From Lysobacterales bacterium (lineage in GTDB: Bacteria; Pseudomonadota; Gammaproteobacteria; Xanthomonadales; Xanthomonadaceae), in the NCBI GenBank assembly GCA_015655035.1, contig JAATFS010000243.1, forward strand, positions 1 to 5,796: 5,796 bases of DNA, in the 5' to 3' direction. The position numbers and the translations under genes were made by a program. The notes beneath the pieces are model-generated. The model searched no databases and was not told the origin of the DNA. It saw only the letters and a list, made by a program, of their open reading frames with translations. How positions within the stretch are numbered: the first letter of the stretch is position 1; each line of letters begins with the position of its first letter. Of this stretch, positions 1 through 5,796 are shown one piece after another.

Positions 1-654
1 GTCCAGCGAATCGGTCCAGGTGTCCAGGTAGCCGGTGCGCAGGCGCATGTCGATGCTGCTCTTGCGGCATTCCACCGCCAGGCAGGATGCGCCGGCCATC
101 ACGGCGGCCAGCGGCTGTGCGCCACCCATGCCACCCAGGCCACCGGTGAACAGCCAGCGCCCGGACAGGTCGCCAGCGTAGTGCTGGCGCCCCATCTCCA
201 CGAAGGTCTCGTAGGTGCCCTGCACGATGCCCTGCGCGCCGATGTAGATCCAGCTGCCGGCGGTCATCTGGCCATACATCGCCAGGCCTTTGCGGTCGAG
301 TTCGTTGAAGTGGTCCCAGGTGGCCCAGCGCGGCACCAGGTTGGAATTGGCGATCAATACGCGTGGTGCGTCGGCGTGGGTGCGGAATACGCCGACCGGC
401 TTGCCCGACTGCACCAGCAGGGTCTGGTCGTCGTCCAGGCGCTTGAGGGTTTCCACGATCTTGTCGAACGACTCCCAGTCGCGCGCGGCGCGGCCGATAC
501 CGCCGTAGACCACCAGCTCTTCGGGGCGCTCGGCCACGTCCGGATCCAGGTTGTTCATCAGCATGCGCAGCGGCGCTTCGGTGAGCCAGCTTTTCGCAAT
601 GAGTGCGGTGCCGGTGGGGGGCTTGATGACGCGGTCGGGGGCGTGGCGGGTCAT
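1..654 (-). CDS. hutU: Urocanate hydratase (urocanase), N-terminal part; truncated by the window edge
   Basis: HutU adds water to urocanate to give 4-imidazolone-5-propionate, the second step of histidine breakdown, using tightly bound NAD+ as an electrophile; the enzyme is cytosolic. I translated the minus strand from the ATG at 654-652 and found 218 open codons with no stop before the window edge; the family is about 555 residues, so roughly 60% is missing. Visible urocanase motifs are YGGIGRAARDW (50-60), QSGKPVGVFRTH (82-93), NSNLVPRWATWDHF (103-116), MYGQMTAGSWIYIGAQGIVQ (126-145) and the glycine-rich, probably NAD-binding GGLGGMGGAQPLA (171-183). The catalytic cysteine region lies outside the window. 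The start overlaps the hutG stop (ATGA), with an AAGGA ribosome site 7 nt upstream inside hutG, so translational coupling is likely. This is the last gene of the operon visible here. Identification is very secure. Confidence 0.97.
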   Translation of the reverse strand, partial: MTRHAPDRVIKPPTGTALIAKSWLTEAPLRMLMNNLDPDVAERPEELVVYGGIGRAARDWESFDKIVETLKRLDDDQTLLVQSGKPVGVFRTHADAPRVLIANSNLVPRWATWDHFNELDRKGLAMYGQMTAGSWIYIGAQGIVQGTYETFVEMGRQHYAGDLSGRWLFTGGLGGMGGAQPLAAVMAGASCLAVECRKSSIDMRLRTGYLDTWTDSLD

Positions 655-1508
655 GCGGGTTTCCTTTTCGGTGCATCGGCCGATACAGGGGCGTGGGCGA
701 AATCGATACAGGCGGTCAGCACCTGCAACAGCAGCGCGCGCAGCGGTGAGGCGTAGCCGGGTTGCCAGGGCGGTGGCCAGTTGTCGGGGGTGACCGTTTC
801 CGGCTCGGGCATGTAGCCACGGCACGCCAGTTCCATTTGCAGGCTGTGCACGCCGTTATCGGGATCGGCATGATGCCGGGTGATCCAGCCGCCCTTGAAG
901 CGCCCATTGCGCACATGGCCCAGGCCGCTGCCGGCACAAATGCGTTCCACCGCGTCGGTCAGTGCGTTGGCGCAGCTGGTATCGCCGTTGCTGCCGAGGT
1001 TGAACTGCGGCAGTTCGCCGTCGAACAGGTGCGGGATACGCGAGCGGATCGAGTGCGCGTCGTACACCACGACCTTGGGATGCAGGGTGCGCAGGCGTGC
1101 GATCTCGCTGGCGAGCGCGGCATGGTACGGCGCGAACCAGATCGCGCGGCGGCGTTCGATCTCGGCCGCGTCCGGGGCAAGGCACTCGCGGTACAGCGGT
1201 TGGTCGTCGAAGCTGGTGAGTGGGCACAGCCCGGTGGTGTTCTGGCCCGGGTACAGCGAAACCCCGTTGGGGTCGCGATTGACGTCGATCACCGAGCGCG
1301 AGATCGAGGTGCGCAGCGTGGTCGCGCCCAGGGCCTGGACGAAGTCGTACAGCTGATGCACCCACCAGTCGGCATCGCGGCGTGCCAGCCATGGCGAGAC
1401 GAAGCGATCGGCGAGTTCCGGCGGCAGGTCGGTACCGGTATGCGGGAAGCTGACGATCAACGGCGCATCGCCGCGATGGATCTCCAGCCAGTCGGGCAGG
1501 GCGGTCAT
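651..1508 (-). CDS. hutG: N-formylglutamate deformylase (N-formylglutamate amidohydrolase)
   Basis: This 285-residue protein hydrolyses N-formyl-L-glutamate to L-glutamate and formate, the last step of the five-step histidine pathway. It belongs to the N-formylglutamate amidohydrolase family, which is metal dependent. Conserved blocks are IVSFPHTGTDLPPEL (18-32), DADWWVHQLYDF (45-56), SRSVIDVNRDPNGVSLYPGQ (70-89), VVYDAHSIRSRIPHLFDG (147-164), FNLGSNGDTSCA (169-180) and GRFKGGWITRHHADP (202-216) followed by HSLQMELACRGYM (221-233). The His and Asp residues in the PHTG, YDAHS and TRHHADP blocks are likely metal or catalytic ligands, by inference. The start ATG at 1508 gives the family-typical opening MTALPDWLEIHRGDAPL, although no good ribosome site precedes it. 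The last 20 residues (SADAPKRKPA end) look like a non-conserved tail. The stop overlaps the hutU start. It should not be confused with the unrelated formiminoglutamase also called HutG in other bacteria. Confidence 0.95.
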   Translation of the reverse strand: MTALPDWLEIHRGDAPLIVSFPHTGTDLPPELADRFVSPWLARRDADWWVHQLYDFVQALGATTLRTSISRSVIDVNRDPNGVSLYPGQNTTGLCPLTSFDDQPLYRECLAPDAAEIERRRAIWFAPYHAALASEIARLRTLHPKVVVYDAHSIRSRIPHLFDGELPQFNLGSNGDTSCANALTDAVERICAGSGLGHVRNGRFKGGWITRHHADPDNGVHSLQMELACRGYMPEPETVTPDNWPPPWQPGYASPLRALLLQVLTACIDFAHAPVSADAPKRKPA

Positions 1509-1581
1509 GGGCGATGCGCCACGAGGTGTGCAGGCGCAAGGTTGGCGTGGCGGCTCTGCCCCACGTCGCGTCGCAAATGAT
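1509..1581. other. Spacer between hutH and hutG, 73 bp
   Basis: This is the longest non-coding stretch inside the minus-strand operon. It contains a modest inverted repeat, CGTGG/CCACG, around a 10-nt centre (1546-1565), with no run of T on either side, so it does not look like an intrinsic terminator. No strong Shine-Dalgarno sequence is visible before the hutG start on the minus strand. I see no clear promoter, operator or small gene here. Confidence 0.5.
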
Positions 1582-3120
1582 TCATGCCTCCATCTCTACG
1601 CCAGGCAGCGGCATGGCCACCGCCGCCACCAATGCCCGCGAACGCACCAGGTGCGTTGCCGCCAGCAGGTCCGGATGGAAATACCGATCGTCCTGCAGCG
1701 TCGGCACCTGCTCGCGCAACAACGTGCGGGCCGCTTCCAGCGCAGCGCTGGACTTCAGCGGCGCGTGGAAATCGCAGCCTTGCGCGGCGGCCAGCAGCTC
1801 GATGCCGATCACGTTGGCGGCGTTATCGGCCATCCCCAGCAGCCGGCGCGCACCATGCGCGGCCATCGATACGTGGTCTTCCTGGTTGGCCGAAGTGGGA
1901 ATCGAATCGACGCTTGCCGGATAGGCACGCTGCTTGTTCTCCGACACCAGCGCGGCGGCGGTGACCTGCGGGATCATGAAACCGGAATTGAGGCCGGGCC
2001 TTGGGGTCAGGAAGGCGGGCAGTCCGGACAACGCCGGATCCACCAGCATCGCGGTGCGGCGTTCGCTGATCGAGCCGATCTCGCAGATCGCCAGCGCCAG
2101 CATGTCGGCGGCGAAAGCCACTGGCTCGGCGTGGAAATTGCCTCCGGACAACGCTTCGCCGGTGTCGGTGAATACCAGCGGATTGTCCGATACGCCGTTG
2201 GCTTCGGTCTCCAGCGTGCACGCGGCCTGGCGCATCACATCGAGCGCGGCGCCCATCACCTGCGGCTGGCAGCGCAGGCAATACGGATCCTGCACCCGCA
2301 TGTCGCCTTCGCGATGCGATTCGCGGATCGCCGAGCCGGCCATCAGCTCGCGTAGCAATGCGGCCACCGTGATCTGCCCCGGCTGCCGGCGCAGTGCATG
2401 GATACGAGGATCGAACGGGGTATCCGAACCCTTGGCCGCTTCGGTCGAGAGCGCGCCTGCGACCAGCGCGGTCTGAAACACCTGTTCGATCTCGAACAAA
2501 CCGGCGAGCGCGTAGGCGGTGGAGAACTGCGTGCCGTTGAGCAATGCCAGCCCTTCCTTGGCTCCGAGCGTCAGCGGCGCCAGTCCACAACGAGCCAGCG
2601 CGGCGGTCGCCGGCAGGCGGTCGTCGCCGACAAAGGCTTCGCCCACGCCGATCATCACGGCGGCCATGTGCGATAGCGGCGCCAGGTCGCCGGAAGCGCC
2701 GACCGAACCCTGGCACGGCACCACCGGCAGCAGGTCGTATTGCAGCATCGCTTCGAGCAGTGCCAGTGTCTGCGGCTGCACACCGGAGGCGCCCTGCGCC
2801 AGGCTGGCCAGCTTGAGCGCCAGCATCAGCCGCACCACTGGGCGTGGCATCGGCTCGCCGACGCCGGCGGCATGCGACAGCACGATGTTGCGCTGGAGAG
2901 TTTCCAGGTCGTGGTGGGCGATGCGTACGCTGGCCAGCTTGCCGAATCCGGTGTTGATGCCATACACCGGCTCGCCCCGGGCCACGATCGCCGCCACGGT
3001 CTGCGCGCTGCGCAGCACCGCGTCGGCGGCCGCCGGGTCCAGCCGCAGCGCGGCGCCGCGATAGATCGCGCGCCACTGGGCCAGGCTGACCGCGCCGGGG
3101 CGCAGGAGGATCTCGCTCAT
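1582..3120 (-). CDS. hutH: Histidine ammonia-lyase (histidase)
   Basis: HutH removes ammonia from L-histidine to give trans-urocanate, the first and committed step of the pathway, and acts as a cytosolic homotetramer. The 512-residue length is typical. The electrophilic MIO cofactor forms autocatalytically from the Ala142-Ser143-Gly144 triad in GSVGASGDLAPLSHMA; Ser143 has the same number as in the well-studied Pseudomonas putida enzyme. Other residues known to matter in that enzyme also fall at the same numbers: Tyr53 (in YGINTGFG), His83, Asn195 (LLNGTQFS), Gln277, Tyr280 and Arg283 (QDPYCLR), Phe329 (GGNFHAEP) and Glu414 (ANQEDHVS). All are intact, so the enzyme should be active. The start at 3120 was chosen over an upstream in-frame ATG because it gives the usual N-terminus and has GGAG 6 nt upstream. 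It lies 19 bp after hutI and is surely co-transcribed with it. Confidence 0.98.
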   Translation of the reverse strand: MSEILLRPGAVSLAQWRAIYRGAALRLDPAAADAVLRSAQTVAAIVARGEPVYGINTGFGKLASVRIAHHDLETLQRNIVLSHAAGVGEPMPRPVVRLMLALKLASLAQGASGVQPQTLALLEAMLQYDLLPVVPCQGSVGASGDLAPLSHMAAVMIGVGEAFVGDDRLPATAALARCGLAPLTLGAKEGLALLNGTQFSTAYALAGLFEIEQVFQTALVAGALSTEAAKGSDTPFDPRIHALRRQPGQITVAALLRELMAGSAIRESHREGDMRVQDPYCLRCQPQVMGAALDVMRQAACTLETEANGVSDNPLVFTDTGEALSGGNFHAEPVAFAADMLALAICEIGSISERRTAMLVDPALSGLPAFLTPRPGLNSGFMIPQVTAAALVSENKQRAYPASVDSIPTSANQEDHVSMAAHGARRLLGMADNAANVIGIELLAAAQGCDFHAPLKSSAALEAARTLLREQVPTLQDDRYFHPDLLAATHLVRSRALVAAVAMPLPGVEMEA

Positions 3121-3126
3121 GTATAT

Positions 3127-3130
3127 CTCC
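3127..3130 (-). promoter_or_regulatory. Ribosome binding site of hutH
   Basis: On the minus strand GGAG (within CTGGAGATATAC) ends 6 nt before the ATG at 3120, in the 19-bp gap after hutI. It supports the 512-residue HutH start over the longer 567-codon reading, which would overlap the end of hutI. Confidence 0.75.
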
Positions 3131-3139
3131 AGAAAGTGT

Positions 3140-4348
3140 TCATTGCCCGTGCCATACGCGGCGGTGCAACGGATTGAAGCCCATGCGGTAGACCAGGTCG
3201 GCGGGCGCGTCGATGTCCCAGATCGCCAGGTCGCACACCATGCCCGCGCGCAGTCGGCCGATATCGGCGTGTCGTCCGAGCGCACGTGCGGCTTCGCGGG
3301 TGAATCCGGAAATGCATTCAGCCACGGTCATGCGGAACAGCGTGGCGGCCATGTTCATCGCCAGCAGCGGGCTGGTCAGTGGCGAGGTGCCCGGATTGCA
3401 GTCGGTGGCAAGCGCCAGCGGCACCCCGGCCGCGCGCAATGCCGCGAGCGGCGGCACCAAAGTGTCGCGGGTGAAGTAGAACGCGCCCGGCAGCAGCACG
3501 GCGACGGTACCCGCAGCGGCCATCGCCGCAACGCCGTCCGCATCGAGATGTTCGATATGGTCGGCCGAGAGCGCGCCATGGCGCGCGGCCAGTGCGGCGC
3601 CGTGCTGGTTGGACAGCTGCTCGGCGTGGATCTTGAGCTTCAGCTCATGCGCCTTGGCCGCCACGAACACCTGCTCGGCCTGGGCCGGCGAGAACGCGAT
3701 GTTCTCGCAGAACACGTCCACTGCCTCGGCCAGTTGCTGCGCGGCGACCTGCGGAATCATGCGCTGGCACACCTCGTCTATATAGGCTTGCGCGTCGGTG
3801 CCGGGGGGGATCGCATGTGCGCCAAGAAAGGTCGCGACCACGGCGACGTCGCGCAACTGCCCCAGTTGCCGCGCCACCCGCAGCTGTTTGATCTCGTCGT
3901 GCAGGTTCAGGCCATAGCCGGACTTGATCTCGATCGTGGTGACGCCCTCGGCCAGCATCGCGTCCAGTCGCGGCAGGCTCGCCGCGATCAGCGCCGCATC
4001 GTCGGCCGCGCGGGTCGCGCTGACCGTGGCGACGATGCCGCCGCCGGCACGGGCGATGTCGGCGTAGCTGGTGCCTCGCAGGCGCTGCTCGAACTCGCCG
4101 GCGCGATTGCCGGCGTAGACCAGATGGGTGTGGCAATCGATCAGGCCGGGGCTGATCCAGCGGCCGCCGCAATCGATCTGGTGCACGGGCGTCAGCGACG
4201 GTAGCGCAGCGGCAGGGCCGGCGTAGCAGATGCGACCGTCCTGGCAAGCGAGGGCACCGTCGCGGATCTCGCCCAGGCCGTCGTCGTTGCCGTCGAGCGT
4301 CATCAGGTGGGCGTTGTACCAGAGCGTGTCGCAGGGCGAGGACGTCAT
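3140..4348 (-). CDS. hutI: Imidazolonepropionase
   Basis: HutI hydrolyses 4-imidazolone-5-propionate to N-formimino-L-glutamate, the third pathway step. It is a metal-dependent cytosolic amidohydrolase with a TIM-barrel core and a small beta-sandwich made from both ends of the chain. With the start at 4348 it has 402 residues, typical for the family. Metal-site motifs are all present: CHTHLVYAGNR with His73, His75 and the substrate-binding Arg82; IKSGYGLNLHDE (141-152); FLGAHAIPP with His178; IHAEQLSNQHG with His241 and the catalytic-type Glu243; SADHIEHLD with His264; and LATDCNPGTSP with Asp316. The reading frame extends upstream to an ATG at 4411, but that would add 21 non-conserved residues and run through the operator palindrome, so I reject it. 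No Shine-Dalgarno sequence is seen before the ATG at 4348. It is the first gene of the hutI-hutH-hutG-hutU operon and is divergent from hutF. Confidence 0.97.
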   Translation of the reverse strand: MTSSPCDTLWYNAHLMTLDGNDDGLGEIRDGALACQDGRICYAGPAAALPSLTPVHQIDCGGRWISPGLIDCHTHLVYAGNRAGEFEQRLRGTSYADIARAGGGIVATVSATRAADDAALIAASLPRLDAMLAEGVTTIEIKSGYGLNLHDEIKQLRVARQLGQLRDVAVVATFLGAHAIPPGTDAQAYIDEVCQRMIPQVAAQQLAEAVDVFCENIAFSPAQAEQVFVAAKAHELKLKIHAEQLSNQHGAALAARHGALSADHIEHLDADGVAAMAAAGTVAVLLPGAFYFTRDTLVPPLAALRAAGVPLALATDCNPGTSPLTSPLLAMNMAATLFRMTVAECISGFTREAARALGRHADIGRLRAGMVCDLAIWDIDAPADLVYRMGFNPLHRRVWHGQ

Positions 4349-4368
4349 CAGGATAGGCAACGAATGAT

Positions 4369-4380
4369 TTGTATATACAA
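4369..4380. promoter_or_regulatory. Probable HutC operator, palindrome TTGTATATACAA
   Basis: The 12-bp sequence is a perfect inverted repeat and contains the TGTA-N2-TACA core. This core is the established recognition pattern of HutC, the GntR-family repressor of hut genes in Pseudomonas, which releases DNA when urocanate binds. It sits 20 bp upstream of the hutI start codon and 51 bp upstream of the hutF start codon, so a bound repressor would cover likely -10 elements in both directions. The symmetry and location are seen directly; binding by HutC is inferred by analogy. Symmetry does not extend into the flanks. Confidence 0.8.
4370..4375 (-). promoter_or_regulatory. Candidate -10 element for hutI (TATACA)
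   Basis: Read on the minus strand, the left half of the operator gives TATACA, four of six matches to the -10 consensus. Transcription from it would begin near 4363, leaving a leader of only about 15 nt before the hutI ATG, consistent with the missing Shine-Dalgarno sequence. No convincing -35 element is visible, so this is a weak inference. Confidence 0.25.
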
Positions 4381-4381
4381 T
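4376..4381 (+). promoter_or_regulatory. Candidate -10 element for hutF (TACAAT)
   Basis: TACAAT matches the sigma-70 -10 consensus at five of six positions and overlaps the right half of the operator palindrome. Transcription would then begin near 4388, leaving a leader of about 44 nt that includes the hutF ribosome site. No good -35 hexamer lies 16-18 bp upstream, so the call is tentative. Confidence 0.35.
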
Positions 4382-4418
4382 AACTACCAAGGCGCGAAGG
4401 TGTCCAGCCAAAAACCGC

Positions 4419-4424
4419 AGGAGG
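4419..4424 (+). promoter_or_regulatory. Ribosome binding site of hutF (AGGAGG)
   Basis: A full-consensus AGGAGG lies 7 nt before the ATG at 4432. It decides between two nearby ATG codons: the one at 4428 is too close (3 nt) and opens an unrelated 75-codon frame, whereas 4432 opens hutF. Confidence 0.85.
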
Positions 4425-4431
4425 GAGATGC

Positions 4432-5784
4432 ATGCATTTCTGGATCGAGCAGGCCCTGCTGCCGCAGGGGTGGCGACGTGGAGTGCGGGTCGGCATAGCC
4501 GGTGCGCGTATCGTCGAGGTGGCCGAGCAGGTGCCGGCGCAATCCGGCGATCAGCGCTTGGCGATCGGGGTGCCTGGACTGGGCAATCTGCACAGCCATG
4601 CCTTCCAGCGCGGCATGGCCGGCCTCACCGAGGTTGGCGGCCGCAGCGGCGATAGCTTCTGGAGCTGGCGCGAGCTGATGTACCACTTTCTCGAACGGAT
4701 CGATCCGGACGGCTTCCAGGCCATCGCGGCGCAGGCCTATGTCGAGATGCTCGAATCCGGCTTCACCCGCGTCGGCGAATTCCACTACCTGCACCATGCC
4801 GCCGATGGCTCGGCCTATGCGGATCCTGCGGAGATGGCGGGGCGCGTGGCGGCGGCGGCGCAGGCCAGCGGCATCGGCCTGACCTTGCTCCCGGTGTTCT
4901 ACGCGCACGCCGATTTCGGTGGTGCGGCGCCCAACCCGTCGCAGCGGCGCCTGCTGCACGATGTCGATGGTTTCGCGGGATTGCTCGATGCCAGTGCCGC
5001 CGCGCTGCGACCACTGGAAGATGCCGTACTGGGGCTGGCCCCGCATAGCCTGCGCGCGGTGACCGGCGAGGAGCTGGCGGCATTGCTGCCGCTCGCTCGC
5101 GGTCCGATCCATCTGCATATCGCCGAGCAGGTGAAAGAAGTGGAGGCCTGCCTGGCCTGGTCGGGGCAGCGCCCGGTGCAATGGCTGTACGAGCACGCGG
5201 CGGTCGATGCGCGCTGGTGCCTGGTGCATGCCACGCATGTGCTGCCGGAGGAAGTGAATGCGATCGCCGCCAGCGGCGCGGTGGTCGGGCTGTGCCCGAT
5301 CACCGAGGCCAATCTCGGCGATGGCCTGTTCCCGATGCAGGCATTCGTGCAGGCCGGCGGGCGCTTCGGCGTCGGTTCCGATTCCAACGTGCTGATCGAT
5401 GCCGCCGAGGAACTGCGCCTGCTCGAGTACGGCCAGCGGCTGAGCCTGCGGGGCCGCAACGTACTGGTTTCCGGCGGCCAAACGTCCAGCGGCCGGCATC
5501 TGTTCCAGGGCGCGCTGACGGGCGCGGCGCAGGCGCTGGGAACCCTGTCCGGGCTACAGGTCGGCGCCGCCGCCGACCTGGTGGAGCTGGATCCACGGCA
5601 TCCCGCGTTGGTGGCGCGCGACGGCGATGCCTTGCTTGACAGCTGGGTGTTCGCTGCGCGTAATGGCGCGATACGTTCGGTGTGGCGGGGAGGCAAGCAG
5701 TTGGTAAGCGAAGGACGCCATTCCCGCCGCGATGAGATCGCCACGCGGTTCGCGCAGGCCCTGGGCCGGATACGCGCCGCATGA
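4432..5784 (+). CDS. hutF: Formimidoylglutamate deiminase (N-formimino-L-glutamate iminohydrolase)
   Basis: HutF converts N-formimino-L-glutamate to N-formyl-L-glutamate and ammonia, the fourth step, supplying the substrate of HutG. It is a zinc amidohydrolase related to cytosine deaminase and chlorohydrolases. The 450 residues are full length for the family. Motifs in order: PGLGNLHSHAFQRGMAG (48-64) with metal ligands His54 and His56; SFWSWRELMY (75-84); EFHYLHH (116-122); GLAPHSLRAV with His206; IHLHIAEQ with His229 and Glu232; LVHATH with His266; LCPITEANLGDG (287-298); and GSDSNV with Asp317. The run LHSHAFQR plus SFWSWR and the CPITEANLGDG block distinguish HutF from general guanine or cytosine deaminases. 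It is divergent from hutI, shares the operator region with it, and its stop overlaps the start of the next gene (ATGA), so it heads its own plus-strand operon. Identification is secure. Confidence 0.96.
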   Translation: MHFWIEQALLPQGWRRGVRVGIAGARIVEVAEQVPAQSGDQRLAIGVPGLGNLHSHAFQRGMAGLTEVGGRSGDSFWSWRELMYHFLERIDPDGFQAIAAQAYVEMLESGFTRVGEFHYLHHAADGSAYADPAEMAGRVAAAAQASGIGLTLLPVFYAHADFGGAAPNPSQRRLLHDVDGFAGLLDASAAALRPLEDAVLGLAPHSLRAVTGEELAALLPLARGPIHLHIAEQVKEVEACLAWSGQRPVQWLYEHAAVDARWCLVHATHVLPEEVNAIAASGAVVGLCPITEANLGDGLFPMQAFVQAGGRFGVGSDSNVLIDAAEELRLLEYGQRLSLRGRNVLVSGGQTSSGRHLFQGALTGAAQALGTLSGLQVGAAADLVELDPRHPALVARDGDALLDSWVFAARNGAIRSVWRGGKQLVSEGRHSRRDEIATRFAQALGRIRAA

Positions 5785-5796
5785 CCCTTGTCGCCA
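5781..5796 (+). CDS. Start of a gene downstream of hutF, cut by the window edge; possibly hutC
   Basis: An ATG at 5781 overlaps the hutF stop codon as ATGA and opens a frame reading MTLVA before the window ends. Such an overlap is typical of translationally coupled operon genes, and the same junction type is seen between hutG and hutU. Five residues cannot identify the product. Because hutF is often next to the regulator gene hutC in proteobacteria, and a HutC-type operator lies upstream, hutC is the leading guess; hutD or a transporter are alternatives. The ribosome site is weak. Confidence 0.45.

Larger units (their letters stand above)
4349..4431. promoter_or_regulatory. Divergent hutI/hutF promoter region
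   Basis: This 83-bp region separates the start codons of hutI (minus) and hutF (plus) and must hold the promoters of both arms unless transcripts enter from elsewhere. Its centre is AT-rich in otherwise GC-rich DNA. It contains a perfect palindrome (4369-4380), promoter-like hexamers overlapping it, and the hutF ribosome site. I could not find a convincing -35 hexamer for either direction, which suggests that the promoters are weak, atypical or activator dependent. Confidence 0.75.

Noticed and set aside
1546..1565. Inverted repeat CGTGG/CCACG considered as a terminator
   Set aside because: The stem is only 5 bp with a 10-nt centre and there is no T-tract on either strand; termination here would also cut hutG and hutU off from the operon.
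762..1580. Plus-strand open frame (272 codons) opposite hutG
   Set aside because: Shadow frame caused by high GC; no motif, no ribosome site, and hutG on the minus strand is clearly real.
3120..3126. TGTATAT at the hutH start, resembling half of the hut operator
   Set aside because: The second half (TACA) is missing and replaced by TCTC, so the site lacks the symmetry needed for a dimeric repressor; part of it is the start codon and ribosome-site spacer.
1582..3285. Longer 567-codon version of HutH starting at 3285
   Set aside because: The extra 55 residues are hutI sequence in the wrong frame, and the start at 3120 has a good ribosome site and puts the MIO serine at position 143 as in the known enzyme.
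3119..4204. Long plus-strand open frame (361 codons) opposite hutI
   Set aside because: Shadow of hutI: no recognisable domain, skewed composition, and the opposite strand encodes an intact imidazolonepropionase.
4349..4411. 21-residue N-terminal extension of HutI starting at 4411
   Set aside because: It would translate through the operator and promoter region and has no ribosome site; the start at 4348 gives the family-typical N-terminus.
4696..4707. Perfect palindrome CGGATCGATCCG inside hutF
   Set aside because: It encodes in-frame residues of hutF (ERIDPD region) and uses codons common in GC-rich genomes; no promoter context, so it is most likely chance.
4384..5499. Long open frame (371 codons) antisense to hutF
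   Set aside because: Its protein is low-complexity, rich in Arg, His, Gln and Ala and without recognisable domains; in GC-rich DNA the strand opposite a real gene often stays open. hutF on the other strand has all family motifs.

Overview
The window is almost entirely one histidine-utilisation (hut) locus from a GC-rich Gram-negative bacterium. The protein sequences resemble those of gammaproteobacteria of the Xanthomonas/Stenotrophomonas type. That placement rests on general resemblance and high GC and was not tested by a search.

Layout: positions 1-4348 hold a four-gene minus-strand operon read from right to left. Its order is hutI (imidazolonepropionase), hutH (histidine ammonia-lyase), hutG (N-formylglutamate deformylase) and hutU (urocanate hydratase). 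hutU runs off the left edge, so only its first 218 codons are present. The genes are close together: 19 bp between hutI and hutH, 73 bp between hutH and hutG, and an ATGA overlap between hutG and hutU. On the other side of an 83-bp divergent intergenic region (4349-4431), hutF (formimidoylglutamate deiminase) is read on the plus strand from 4432 to 5784. A further plus-strand gene begins with an ATGA overlap at 5781 and is cut off after five codons.

Together the five enzymes make the complete five-step pathway from L-histidine to L-glutamate. HutH releases ammonia to give urocanate, HutU hydrates this to imidazolonepropionate, and HutI opens the ring to give N-formimino-L-glutamate. HutF then deiminates that to N-formyl-L-glutamate, and HutG hydrolyses this to glutamate and formate. 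This is the Pseudomonas-type branch (HutF plus HutG), not the one-step formiminoglutamase branch.

Control: the divergent intergenic region contains a perfect 12-bp palindrome, TTGTATATACAA (4369-4380). It matches the TGTA-N2-TACA core known for the GntR-family repressor HutC, which responds to urocanate. One operator could control both arms. The truncated gene at 5781 is a reasonable but unproven candidate for hutC itself. I see no mobile element, RNA gene, CRISPR array or clearly new system. The catalytic residues I could place by position are intact and the genes look functional.
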